Positions 14,938-22,613 of a stretch of DNA of 32,230 nt are shown piece after piece. Each line of letters starts with the position of its first letter. The stretch's first letter is position 1. This DNA is from Streptosporangiaceae bacterium. GTDB taxonomy: Bacteria > Actinomycetota > Actinomycetes > Streptosporangiales > Streptosporangiaceae. The translations under genes were made by a program, and so were the position numbers. The stretch spans positions 1-32,230 of the forward strand of contig JASHPR010000399.1 in the NCBI GenBank assembly GCA_030038015.1, read 5' to 3'. The notes beneath the pieces were generated by a model, which was given only the letters and a program-made list of their open reading frames with translations, ran no database searches and had not been told where the DNA came from.

Positions 14938-15717
14938 ATGGCCATCATCATCGACCGCGAGGACGGGATCACGACGATCACGCTGAACCGGCCCGAGGTC
15001 ATGAACGCCCTCGACCCGCAAGCCTATGCGGAGATCACCGGCGCCTTCCAGGAGATTGAACGCGACCCCGGCACCCGCGTCGGCATCATCACCGGCGCGG
15101 GAGACCGGGCGTTCACCGCGGGCGCGGATCTGAAGCTGATGCACACCGGCCCAGGCGGGCCCGTGGAGTGGGCCCCGTGGCGGCCTGACCGCTGGGATTT
15201 CGGGGCGACGACCTCCAAGCCGCTGATTGCCGCGGTCAACGGCTACGCGCTGGCCGGCGGGCTCGAGCTCGCGCTGGTCTGCGATATCCGGATCGCCTCA
15301 CCCAACGCGGTCTTCGGCACTCCCGAGGTGAAGTGGAACCTGCTGCACGGCTATGGCGCTTACCAGCTCCCCCGCATCATCTCGCTGTCGTACGCGATGG
15401 AGATGCTGCTCACGGGCGAGTTCATCGACGCGGACACCGCGCTGCGGATAGGGCTCATCAGCCGCGTGGTTCCGGCCGCTGAGCTGATGACCGAAGCCAG
15501 GAGGCTGGCGAGCCGGATCCGGGACAACGGGCCCATGGCCGTCAGGATGACCAAGGAACTGGTTCAGCACGGACTGTCGGCCTCGCCCGAGGAGCACTTC
15601 CGGCTGATGCGCGAGTACTACGACCGGATTGACGCAACGCCGGAGCAGGCAGAAGGCTTGAGCGCCTTCAGGGAAAAACGGCGGCCTGACTACAGCGAGA
15701 CCACGGGCATCAGGTAG
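14938..15717 (+). CDS. Enoyl-CoA hydratase/isomerase (crotonase) with both catalytic glutamates
   Basis: This encodes 259 residues, ATG immediately after the permease stop, with AAGGAG eight bases upstream. The oxyanion-hole motifs are present: GDRAFTAGADLKLM and NGYALAGGLELALVCD. Glutamates matching E144 and E164 of rat enoyl-CoA hydratase lie in GLELAL and GTPEVKW, so a true hydratase activity is plausible. The C-terminal FREKRRPDY is typical. It would add water across an alpha,beta-unsaturated acyl-CoA made from the product of the ligase encoded two genes downstream. CaiD-like crotonobetainyl-CoA hydratases belong to the same broad family, but I see nothing that fixes carnitine as substrate. 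Confidence 0.9.
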   Translation: MAIIIDREDGITTITLNRPEVMNALDPQAYAEITGAFQEIERDPGTRVGIITGAGDRAFTAGADLKLMHTGPGGPVEWAPWRPDRWDFGATTSKPLIAAVNGYALAGGLELALVCDIRIASPNAVFGTPEVKWNLLHGYGAYQLPRIISLSYAMEMLLTGEFIDADTALRIGLISRVVPAAELMTEARRLASRIRDNGPMAVRMTKELVQHGLSASPEEHFRLMREYYDRIDATPEQAEGLSAFREKRRPDYSETTGIR

Positions 15718-15786
15718 CTGGCTGGGCGGGCCGACGTGTGATGGCCGGAGCAGGCCGGCGGGCAGGTCAGAGATCGGAGATCAGCG

Positions 15787-16557
15787 ATGAAGATGTATGC
15801 CTTCCACTGCGGGGGCGAGAAGACCCTCCGCTCGGTATTCGACCCGTTTGACCCCGACTGCGGCGCGACGATACACCCACCGTATTTTTTCTACCTGATC
15901 CGCCATCCCGATGGGGACGTGCTGTTCGACAGCGGAGCTCACCCAGGGCTGATCAGCGATCCTCGCGGCCGCCTCGGGGAGGCTGCCGATCTCTACGACA
16001 TCGTCATGGCGCCCGGCGACGACGTTGTGAGCCGCCTGGACACGCTGGGCGTCGACGCGGGTGACATCGGGCACGTGGTGCAGTCGCACCTGCACTATGA
16101 CCATTGCGGCGGCCTGGAGTTCCTCACCGGCGCAGCCGTATACGTCCAGAAGGAAGAACTGCCCTTCGCATACTGGCCGCCGGTTTACCAGCGGGATGTT
16201 TTCGTCCGCCAGGACTTCGATTCAGTGCGGAACTGGAAGCAGCTGCAGGGCGAGTACGACATCTTCAACGACGGCAGGCTCGTGATCTTCCCCACGCCTG
16301 GCCACACGCCTGGCCATCAGTCGCTGCTGGTCCGGCTGGAGAGCCAGGCCTACATCCTGGCGGGGGACGCGGTCTACGACAAGGAGAAGATGCAGCACCG
16401 CTGCCTGCCCGGCCTGCTCTGGAGCCCGGATGCGGTGGTCGAGAGCTGGGAGCGGATCGAGGAATACCAGCGGCGTTATGATGCTCAGCTCATCGTCACC
16501 CATGACCTGCACTGGGAGGAGGCGATCAAGCTCGCCCCGCAGGAGTGGTACGAATGA
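15787..16557 (+). CDS. Metallo-beta-lactamase-fold hydrolase, N-acyl-homoserine-lactonase-like
   Basis: This encodes 256 residues; ATG 15787 follows GGAG at seven bases. All metal ligands of the dizinc MBL site are present: H101, H103, D105, H106 (SHLHYDHCGG), H173 (TPGHTPGH), D194 (LAGDAVYD) and H239 (VTHDLHW). The N-terminal MKMYAFHCGGEKT and the DVLFDSGAHP motif resemble the AiiA-type lactonase group. It probably opens a lactone or hydrolyses another ester or thioester in the cytosol. In an operon with a CoA ligase and crotonases, it may act on a pathway lactone or clear a thioester rather than quench quorum signals; both readings remain open. It overlaps the next gene by ATGA. Confidence 0.88.
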   Translation: MKMYAFHCGGEKTLRSVFDPFDPDCGATIHPPYFFYLIRHPDGDVLFDSGAHPGLISDPRGRLGEAADLYDIVMAPGDDVVSRLDTLGVDAGDIGHVVQSHLHYDHCGGLEFLTGAAVYVQKEELPFAYWPPVYQRDVFVRQDFDSVRNWKQLQGEYDIFNDGRLVIFPTPGHTPGHQSLLVRLESQAYILAGDAVYDKEKMQHRCLPGLLWSPDAVVESWERIEEYQRRYDAQLIVTHDLHWEEAIKLAPQEWYE

Positions 16558-18125
16558 CCGAGCCGAGCGGTGGTTACGGGGATCTCCTCCAAACCGTCAA
16601 GGCTGCCTGCGCTGCCGAGCCGGGCAAGCCAGCGCTGATCTTCGAGGACGGTGTGGTCGTCAGCCGGGCCGTGCTCTGGTCAGCGGCCGAGTCGTTCGCC
16701 GGTTACCTGCACGAGCGGATCAAGCCGGGCGAGCGGGTGGCGATCATGATGCCCAACCGGGCTGAATTCATGATCGCATGGCTGGCAGTGGTCGCCGCCC
16801 GCGGTGTGCTCGTCCCGCTGAACCCGAGCCTGCGCAGCTACGACGCAGGGCACATTCTGCGCGATTCCGCGGCGCGCGTCGTGATCACCGACCCGGAACA
16901 TGAGACGCTCTTCACCGGGCTGCGCCAAAGCTGCCCGGATCTGGAGTACCTGGTCATCGCCGCGGACCCTGAGCCCGGCGGGCTCGTCCCCTTCCGCGGC
17001 CAGCCGCCGGGTGACCGCCCCACGGAGGCGGCCGCCGACATCACCAACGTGTATTACACATCGGGCACGACCGGCCCGCCCAAGGGCTGCATGGTCGACC
17101 ACGAGTACTGGCTGAGGTTCGCTGAGCTAATCGCCGAGATGTATGACTTCACCAGTGCCGACCGGCTGCTGTGCTGCCTGCAGTTCTTCTATAACGATCC
17201 GCCCTGGCAGCTGCTGCTGTCCCTGATCGCCGGCACCTCGCTGGTCGTCATGCGCCGGTTCAGCGTGTCCCGTTACTGGCAGGTTGTGCGCGACAACCAC
17301 GTCACCGTGCTGTTCGGCATCGCTGCGACGGCGAGCCTGCTGCTCAAGGCGCCGCCGGATGAGCGCGACCGCGATCACCATGCCCGCCTGGCGATCCACG
17401 TCGGCATACCGGCGCAGGTTCACGCTGAGCTGGTCAAGCGGTGGGGCGTGCCCTGGGTCGAGGCGTATGGCCTGACCGAGACCGGTGTGATCGTGAGCAT
17501 GCCCACCCAGTATGCCGACGAGATGACCGGATCCGGCTCCATCGGCCTGCCCTGCCCGAGCGCTGAGGTCCGGGTTGTCAGGCCCGACGGCGAAGACACC
17601 GACGATGGCGAATCCGGCGAGATCGTGGTGCGTGCACCAGGGCTGATGCGCGGATACCTTAACCGCCCCAAAGCGACCGCCGAGACCTTCAGGGGCGGGT
17701 GGCTGCATACCGGGGATCTGGGCCGCCGCGATAGCCACGGGTTCCTGTACTTCCAGGGGCGGATCAAGGACATCATCCGGCGGGCGGGGGAGAACATCGC
17801 CGCGGCCGAAGTCGAGAACGTTCTTCGCTCCCACCCGAAGGTACTGGAAGCGGCCGCTGTTCCGGCGCCGGACGGGCTGCGAGGCGAGGAAGTCAAGGTT
17901 CACGTGCTGCTGATCAGCGTGGAGACAGTGGGATCATGTCCCCCCGCGGAGCTTATCGTCTTCTGTGCCGAGCGCCTGGCCCGGTACAAGGTGCCCCGCT
18001 TCATCCAGTACCGCACCGAGGACTTCGACCGCACGCCGTCGATGCGGGTCAAAAAGGAACAGCTCGATCGTTCGGCGGACGACCGGACGCTTGTCTGGGA
18101 TCGCGAGGAACAACTCGGCTGGTGA
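16554..18125 (+). CDS. AMP-dependent acyl-CoA ligase (CaiC/FadD-like)
   Basis: I chose ATG 16554, which overlaps the MBL stop as ATGA; an in-frame start at 16545 would lie inside that gene. The 523 residues show the ANL-family motifs: YTSGTTGPPKG (167-178), VEAYGLTETG, the LHTGDLG aspartate, and GRIKDIIRRAGENIAAAEVE at the hinge. The reaction would be acid + ATP + CoA to acyl-CoA + AMP + PPi through an acyl-adenylate. The last motif, normally T-x-x-G-K with the adenylation lysine, reads TPSMRVKK, so the glycine and lysine are M497 and R498. The overall pattern is closest to carnitine-CoA-ligase-like enzymes, but no caiB-type CoA transferase is here. It would activate the imported acid for the crotonases. 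Confidence 0.88.
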   Translation: MTEPSGGYGDLLQTVKAACAAEPGKPALIFEDGVVVSRAVLWSAAESFAGYLHERIKPGERVAIMMPNRAEFMIAWLAVVAARGVLVPLNPSLRSYDAGHILRDSAARVVITDPEHETLFTGLRQSCPDLEYLVIAADPEPGGLVPFRGQPPGDRPTEAAADITNVYYTSGTTGPPKGCMVDHEYWLRFAELIAEMYDFTSADRLLCCLQFFYNDPPWQLLLSLIAGTSLVVMRRFSVSRYWQVVRDNHVTVLFGIAATASLLLKAPPDERDRDHHARLAIHVGIPAQVHAELVKRWGVPWVEAYGLTETGVIVSMPTQYADEMTGSGSIGLPCPSAEVRVVRPDGEDTDDGESGEIVVRAPGLMRGYLNRPKATAETFRGGWLHTGDLGRRDSHGFLYFQGRIKDIIRRAGENIAAAEVENVLRSHPKVLEAAAVPAPDGLRGEEVKVHVLLISVETVGSCPPAELIVFCAERLARYKVPRFIQYRTEDFDRTPSMRVKKEQLDRSADDRTLVWDREEQLGW

Positions 18126-18163
18126 CAGCCCGGCGGGGCAGCCAGCTGCCAAGGAGGGATGCC

Positions 18164-19012
18164 ATGTCAGAAGTGATCGACTTCCGGGTCCGGCTACCGC
18201 TGGAACTGCGGCCATCAGAGGACCTGCCAGCTGACTACCTGACCCAGTACGACCGGGTCCTCGACCTGTCGGCTAATCGGCACCGGACCCTTGAGCAGCT
18301 CATCGGCGACATGGACGGCGCCGGAGTCAGCCGCGCGGTTGTGCACGCCGAATACGAATACGGCGACGAGGCTGATGCACTCAACGACGCCGTGGCCAAG
18401 GTCGTTTCGGAGCATCCGGGGCGGTTTTCCGGCTACGGGACCATCTCCATGGATCATCTGAAGATCCCGAGGGCTCTCGTTCAGGTGCAGCGCGTCCACG
18501 ATCTCGGGTTGAACGGGCTGAGCCTGCAGCCTTCCTTCTTCGGCATCGCCATTGATGACCGCCTGCTGTACCCGGTCTATGCCAAGGCCTGCGAGCTGGG
18601 CCTGCCGGTGGCCCTGCACACCGGCATCAACTACACCGTCACCTTCCCGATCCGCAACGACCAGCCCATCCAGCTCGACCAGGTCGCCTGCGATCTCCCT
18701 GATCTCACCCTGATCGCCTGCCATGCAGGCTGGCCGTGGGTGCCGGAAATGGTGGCCGTGATGCGCAAGCACCCGAACGTCTACGCCGAATTTGGCGGCC
18801 TCGCGCCCAAATATGTCTGCGAGCACAACACCGGGTGGGAAGTGATGTTCCGGTTCATGAACAGCCTGCTTTCCCGCCAGGTACTGCACGGCACCGACTG
18901 GCCTGTCTTCCCCATGGACCGGGCGCTCGCCGAATGGCGCAACGGCGGCCTGCGGCCCGCGGTCCTCGATGCGCTCCTCGGCGAAAACGCGACCAGGCTG
19001 CTGGGACGCTAG
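18164..19012 (+). CDS. Amidohydrolase-2-type TIM-barrel hydrolase lacking the HxH motif
   Basis: ATG 18164 follows AAGGAGGG, giving 282 residues; the long upstream extension of the frame overlaps the ligase and is not used. The protein resembles the ACMSD/2-pyrone-dicarboxylate hydrolase group: ALHTGINYT (H152), ACHAGWPW (H187) and HGTDWP (D245) are at the expected metal and catalytic positions. The usual N-terminal H-x-H, however, is R8-V-R10 in IDFRVRLP. The protein would therefore have an incomplete metal site or bind metal through other residues. In the pathway it could hydrolyse or decarboxylate a ring-derived or acyl product. The intergenic gap is 38 bp after the ligase, so it belongs to the same operon. 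Confidence 0.82.
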   Translation: MSEVIDFRVRLPLELRPSEDLPADYLTQYDRVLDLSANRHRTLEQLIGDMDGAGVSRAVVHAEYEYGDEADALNDAVAKVVSEHPGRFSGYGTISMDHLKIPRALVQVQRVHDLGLNGLSLQPSFFGIAIDDRLLYPVYAKACELGLPVALHTGINYTVTFPIRNDQPIQLDQVACDLPDLTLIACHAGWPWVPEMVAVMRKHPNVYAEFGGLAPKYVCEHNTGWEVMFRFMNSLLSRQVLHGTDWPVFPMDRALAEWRNGGLRPAVLDALLGENATRLLGR

Positions 19013-19041
19013 CAGCCTGGTGCACATGGTGAGGACGGCAA

Positions 19042-19836
19042 GTGACCAGTGATCTCGTCCAGTACCAGCGGGACGGCGCAGTGGCGACGCTCACGCTGAA
19101 CCGGGCCGGACGGCTCAACGCGATGACTGCGGACATGCTCGAGGCCGTCCTGTCAGCCCTCGAGGCAGCGGCAGCCGACGACGCCGTCCGGGTCGTGATC
19201 GTGACCGGGGCTGGCCGCGCTTTCTGCGTGGGCGGGGATTTGGCTGAGGGGCTCGAAGGCATCAACGGGCCGCCGCCGCTCACCAGCCAAGCGGGCAGGC
19301 TCCGCCGGTTCATGCGGACCTCGGAACTCCTGCATGGCATGAGCAAGATCACCATCGCAGGGATCAACGGGGCGTGCGCAGGCGCCGGGCTGGCGTGGGC
19401 GTGCGCATGTGACCTCCGCTATGCCGCCGCGAACGCGGTGTTCAGCACGGCCTTCCTCGGCGCCGCCGTTTCCGGGGACTTCGGCGGAACGTGGACGCTG
19501 CCGCGCATCATCGGCGCGGCCAAAGCCCGCGAGCTGTACCTGCTGAGCGAGCGGTTCGACGCGGCAGAGGCGTTGCGGATAGGCCTGGTCAGCGGGGTAC
19601 TTCCCGCGGCGGAACTGCTGCCTCATGTGAGCAAGGTCGGCGACCGGATCGCGGGATTCGCGCCGCTTGCGCTGCAGCGGGTCAAGGCGAACCTCAACGA
19701 TGCCGAACGGCTGTCATTCCCGGAGCAGCTAGACATCGAAGCGGAACGGCACGCGTACTGCTGCGCGACCAGCGATGCGGCCGAGGCGGCCGAGGCCTTC
19801 GTGCAGAAACGCGCTGCGGTATTCCGCGGACACTAA
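19042..19836 (+). CDS. Crotonase-family enzyme, PaaG-like isomerase type
   Basis: GTG 19042 follows GAGG, giving 264 residues. The crotonase oxyanion motifs are visible (GRAFCVGGDLAEG, NGACAGAGLAWACACD), but both hydratase glutamates are absent. The E144 position is alanine in GLAWACACD, and the E164 position is phenylalanine in FSTAFLG. Instead SGDFGGTWTLPRIIG carries an aspartate in the place used by PaaG-type and enoyl-CoA isomerases. It probably shifts a double bond or cleaves/isomerises a ring-derived acyl-CoA, complementing the first crotonase. It follows the amidohydrolase by 29 bp. Alternative: a hydratase of unusual mechanism. Confidence 0.88.
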   Translation: MTSDLVQYQRDGAVATLTLNRAGRLNAMTADMLEAVLSALEAAAADDAVRVVIVTGAGRAFCVGGDLAEGLEGINGPPPLTSQAGRLRRFMRTSELLHGMSKITIAGINGACAGAGLAWACACDLRYAAANAVFSTAFLGAAVSGDFGGTWTLPRIIGAAKARELYLLSERFDAAEALRIGLVSGVLPAAELLPHVSKVGDRIAGFAPLALQRVKANLNDAERLSFPEQLDIEAERHAYCCATSDAAEAAEAFVQKRAAVFRGH

Positions 19837-19868
19837 GCAATGCAGGAGCAACGGCAGGAGAAAGCATC

Positions 19869-20288
19869 ATGTTCAACCACATCGTGCTCGGCATCGACGG
19901 CTCTGCTCACAGCGGCAAGGCCACCGAGGTAACCGCGGAACTGGCGAAGGCCATCGGCAGCGAAGTGCTCGTGCTGCACGTGCTTGAGCGGATCGCGGCC
20001 TCCAAGGGAGCACCGGCGACCGATCTGGAAATGCCGCGGGACGCTGTCAGCCTCGCCGAGGAGGCCGCCGCCCGCTTGCAGAAAGACGGCATCAAGGCAG
20101 CCGGGAAGGTCGTCACCGCGCCGTCAGGCCGTGTCGCCCCCGAAATACTCGCCGCCGCGGAAGAATTCAACGCCGACCTGATCGTGGTCGGAACGCGGGG
20201 CCTTTCCGACTTCAGCGGCCTGCTGCTCGGCAGCGTCAGCCACAAGTTGATTCAGCACGCCAGCTGCCCGGTGCTCGTCGTTCGGTAA
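19869..20288 (+). CDS. Universal stress protein (UspA family)
   Basis: This encodes 139 residues; ATG 19869 is preceded by AGGAG. FNHIVLGIDGSAHS starts the alpha/beta Usp fold, and VGTRGLSDFSGLLLGSVSH is the nucleotide-binding G-2x-G-9x-G(S/T) motif, so ATP binding is expected. The protein ends PVLVVR, as usual. It is the last gene of the seven-gene operon, 32 bp after the second crotonase. A close homologue (27948-28358) stands after the third APC permease, where the gene order permease then Usp recurs. Usp proteins modulate stress resistance or metabolism under energy limitation; a transporter-linked energy-sensing role here is inference. Confidence 0.9.
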   Translation: MFNHIVLGIDGSAHSGKATEVTAELAKAIGSEVLVLHVLERIAASKGAPATDLEMPRDAVSLAEEAAARLQKDGIKAAGKVVTAPSGRVAPEILAAAEEFNADLIVVGTRGLSDFSGLLLGSVSHKLIQHASCPVLVVR

Positions 20289-20439
20289 TCACTGTCAGTA
20301 GCTGCGAGGCGTTCGTCCGAACCCAGCCTCCACCGCCCTTCGCACCGCCGTGCCTGCCAGGCCGCTTCGACGCCCTCACCCATCGCGCCGGAATCGCCGC
20401 GTGACCAACCCGGCTCGATCTCACCGGCTTTCCCGCGTC

Positions 20440-20475
20440 CTAACTCGGCTAGCTCGGCTAGCTCGGCTAGCTCGG
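20440..20475. repeat. Tandem 9-bp repeat, four units of CTAGCTCGG
   Basis: One unit with a single change (CTAACTCGG) is followed by three exact CTAGCTCGG units, ending directly at the stop codon of the minus-strand gene. A partial fifth unit lies in that stop region. It separates two convergent operons. The units contain small palindromes (GCTAGC) but no stable terminator is obvious. Copy number may vary between strains. Confidence 0.75.
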
Positions 20476-21480
20476 CTAATCGAGGATGATCGTGCGTGCT
20501 TCCTGCTGCCTCTCGGCGATGCGAACGGCAAGCTCGGCGGCGGCGAGGTCCTGCACTGCGAGGCCGGTCGCGTCGAACAGCGTGAGCTGTCCGTGGTCGG
20601 TTCGGCCTGCCGCCTTCCCGGCGATCACTTCGCCGATGGACGGAGGATGCTCCTGGTCGCTGTACAGCCCGGCCTTAACAGCGTGCTGGCATTCGCCGAG
20701 CTGGCTGGCCTGGACCCAGTCGTCTACAACGACGAGCGAGTCGCGGAGCGTGGCGGTTTCGTGCTCCTGCTTGCCTGCCGTGTCGGCGCCCATGGCGTTG
20801 ATGTGGGTGCCGGCGCTCAGCCAGTCCCGGCTCAGCACCGGCTGGGTTGCTGGCGTGGTCGTGACGATGACATCTGCGGCGCGGGCCGCGTCTTCCAGCG
20901 ATCTGGCGGGCCGCGCCGGGATGCCGTGTTCCGTCAGCCGGTCGCAGAACGCCTTTGCCATCGGCTGGCCGGGGGAGTCCAGCGGCTCGAATACGGTGAG
21001 CTCGATCTGCGGCCGCCACCAGTTAATCGCCCGCGCCTGGGCATCGGCCTGGACACCGGTCCCGATGATCAATACCGCCTGGGCGTCGTCACGTGCCAGA
21101 TAGCGCAGACCGACAGCCCCGGCGGCCGATGTCCTGATCGCGGTGATGAAGTTGCCGTCGATGATCGCCCGGGGCACGCCGGTCATGGGATCGACGAGCA
21201 CGATCATGGCCTGGTGATTGTCCAAGCCCTTGCCTTTGTTCTGTGGCCAGTAACCGGCCACCTTGAGACCGAGGGAGTGGTGGTCGGGCCAGTAGCCGGA
21301 CTTTATCCCGAACACCCCGCCCGAAGCCGGCAACGGCTCGCGGATGACCGGATAGACGACGGCCTGCTGGCGGGCAGCCGCGAGGTAGGCGGCCTCGATG
21401 ACCGGGATGACGTCGGCCAGGGACAGCAGCCGGCTCAGATCAGTCCCGGACAGCACCATGACTTCGCGCTGCACCGGCAT
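20476..21480 (-). CDS. Ornithine cyclodeaminase/mu-crystallin-family dehydrogenase or imine reductase
   Basis: I chose ATG 21480 (MPVQREVMVLS), which has CGGAG upstream and overlaps the previous stop by one base; an upstream extension to 21570 lies within the previous gene. The 334 residues show a Rossmann motif IIGTGVQADAQA and family landmarks such as GIKSGYW, GLKVAGYWPQN, NHQAMIVLVDP and FITAIRTSAA. Known members include ornithine cyclodeaminase, NAD-dependent amino-acid dehydrogenases, ketimine reductases and BhcD iminosuccinate reductase. It probably reduces a cyclic or acyclic imine, or deaminates an amino acid, with NAD(P)H in the cytosol. It is the last gene of module 3, so its product handles an end-stage intermediate. 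The exact activity is not fixed. Confidence 0.88.
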   Translation of the reverse strand: MPVQREVMVLSGTDLSRLLSLADVIPVIEAAYLAAARQQAVVYPVIREPLPASGGVFGIKSGYWPDHHSLGLKVAGYWPQNKGKGLDNHQAMIVLVDPMTGVPRAIIDGNFITAIRTSAAGAVGLRYLARDDAQAVLIIGTGVQADAQARAINWWRPQIELTVFEPLDSPGQPMAKAFCDRLTEHGIPARPARSLEDAARAADVIVTTTPATQPVLSRDWLSAGTHINAMGADTAGKQEHETATLRDSLVVVDDWVQASQLGECQHAVKAGLYSDQEHPPSIGEVIAGKAAGRTDHGQLTLFDATGLAVQDLAAAELAVRIAERQQEARTIILD

Positions 21481-22613
21481 TAACGGCTCCGCCGTGCGGC
21501 GTCGATCCGGATCACCTCTGCGATCTTGCCCTGGGCGACGCCGTACGCTTCCTGCTGCAGATCGACGCACACGCAGATGTGGATGGGCAGGACCTGCACG
21601 CGATCCCCGACCCGGAGCTCGTCGCCCTCGCCCAACGTCGCCACGCCGTGCTCTTCCGACAGCCGGACGAAACTGCTGCCCGGGCGATTCCTGATCTTGC
21701 CGAGTCCGTGCTGTGGCGTGGCGGTCATCGTGAGGGTCTTGCTGCCCGCGTTCAGCACGACGTGTTCCTCGCTGACGCTGACCACGCTAGCCAGGACCGT
21801 TCCCGCGATCTGATCGGGGGTGCAGGCGTACATCTCCAGGGTGCGCAGGTCGTTGAAAACGTAGGTGCCTGGCCGTATTTCGGTGACGCCGTCGTCGGCG
21901 CTGAGGTAAGGAGCGGTGATCGTGGAGCCGGCGCTGACCACGCGCACCGGGATCCGTTGCCTCTCGAGCGCGTCCCTGGCCTGCTGCATGGCCCGTGCCT
22001 CGCGCCGGGCGACGGCCTCGATGTCCGGCTGGGCGGTGACGTCGTGCGCATGCCCGGCGTGGGTCAGGATGCCGACCAGCTCGATGCCCTGCAGCGCGGC
22101 GATCTTGCTGGCGACGTTGCCGGCTTCAGCGGGATGCACGCCGGTTCGCCGCATGCCCGAATCGATCTCCAGCAACACCGGCAGTGTCCGGCCCGCCGCT
22201 GCCGCCAGCGTTGAGTAGCCCTCGGCGACTTCGACGCAGTCGGCGGTCAGCGTGATGCCGCCGTCGGCGCACAGCGGGAGCAGGCGGGCGAGCTTGGCCT
22301 CGCCGATGATGTTGTAGGCGACGAGGATGTCCTCGATGCCGCCCGATCGCATGACCTCGGCCTCGCCGACCGTGGCCACGCATATCCCGGCGGCGCCCGC
22401 ATCGAGCTGCGTCCTGGCGATGCGCAGGCTCTTGTGCGTCTTGACGTGTGGGCGCAGCTCCACGCGCGCACGGTGCGCCAGCGCGGCCATCCGTGCCACG
22501 TTGCCGTCGAGGACCTCCAGGTCGATCAGCAGGCATGGCGTGTCAAGCCACGGATCGTGGATGTCCGCCGGCAGCGCGGTGCGGGCTGCGGCTGAGATGG
22601 TCTGGCCGCTCAT
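21480..22613 (-). CDS. D-threonine-aldolase-like PLP enzyme (alanine-racemase fold)
   Basis: I chose ATG 22613, overlapping the ALDH stop as TGATG; the longer frame to 22838 lies inside the ALDH gene. This gives 377 residues. PLP-lysine K58 lies in RPHVKTHKS, followed by ICVATVGEAEVM, which is typical of fold-type III D-threonine aldolases and D-serine dehydratases. The C-terminal PIHICVCVDLQQEAYG supplies H345 and C347, a metal-binding H-x-C. The family includes D-threonine aldolase, beta-hydroxyaspartate aldolase (BhcC) and D-serine dehydratase. The likely reaction is retro-aldol cleavage of a beta-hydroxy amino acid to glycine and an aldehyde. The co-encoded aldehyde dehydrogenase fits this. 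Dehydratase activity is an alternative. Confidence 0.87.
   Translation of the reverse strand: MSGQTISAAARTALPADIHDPWLDTPCLLIDLEVLDGNVARMAALAHRARVELRPHVKTHKSLRIARTQLDAGAAGICVATVGEAEVMRSGGIEDILVAYNIIGEAKLARLLPLCADGGITLTADCVEVAEGYSTLAAAAGRTLPVLLEIDSGMRRTGVHPAEAGNVASKIAALQGIELVGILTHAGHAHDVTAQPDIEAVARREARAMQQARDALERQRIPVRVVSAGSTITAPYLSADDGVTEIRPGTYVFNDLRTLEMYACTPDQIAGTVLASVVSVSEEHVVLNAGSKTLTMTATPQHGLGKIRNRPGSSFVRLSEEHGVATLGEGDELRVGDRVQVLPIHICVCVDLQQEAYGVAQGKIAEVIRIDAARRSR

Noticed and set aside
15787-16557. Quorum-quenching lactonase as the sole role
   Set aside because: The fold and metal site fit, but the operon context with a CoA ligase and crotonases argues for a catabolic role at least as strongly.
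13396-20288. Carnitine degradation operon (caiABCDE-like)
   Set aside because: A CaiC-like ligase and a CaiD-like crotonase are present, but no CoA transferase (CaiB), acyl-CoA dehydrogenase (CaiA) or betaine/carnitine transporter is seen, so the name is not justified.
20350-21483. 377-codon plus-strand ORF through the tandem repeat
   Set aside because: It is antisense to the ornithine-cyclodeaminase-like gene and has no domain; its RLARLARLAR stretch is only the 9-bp repeat translated.
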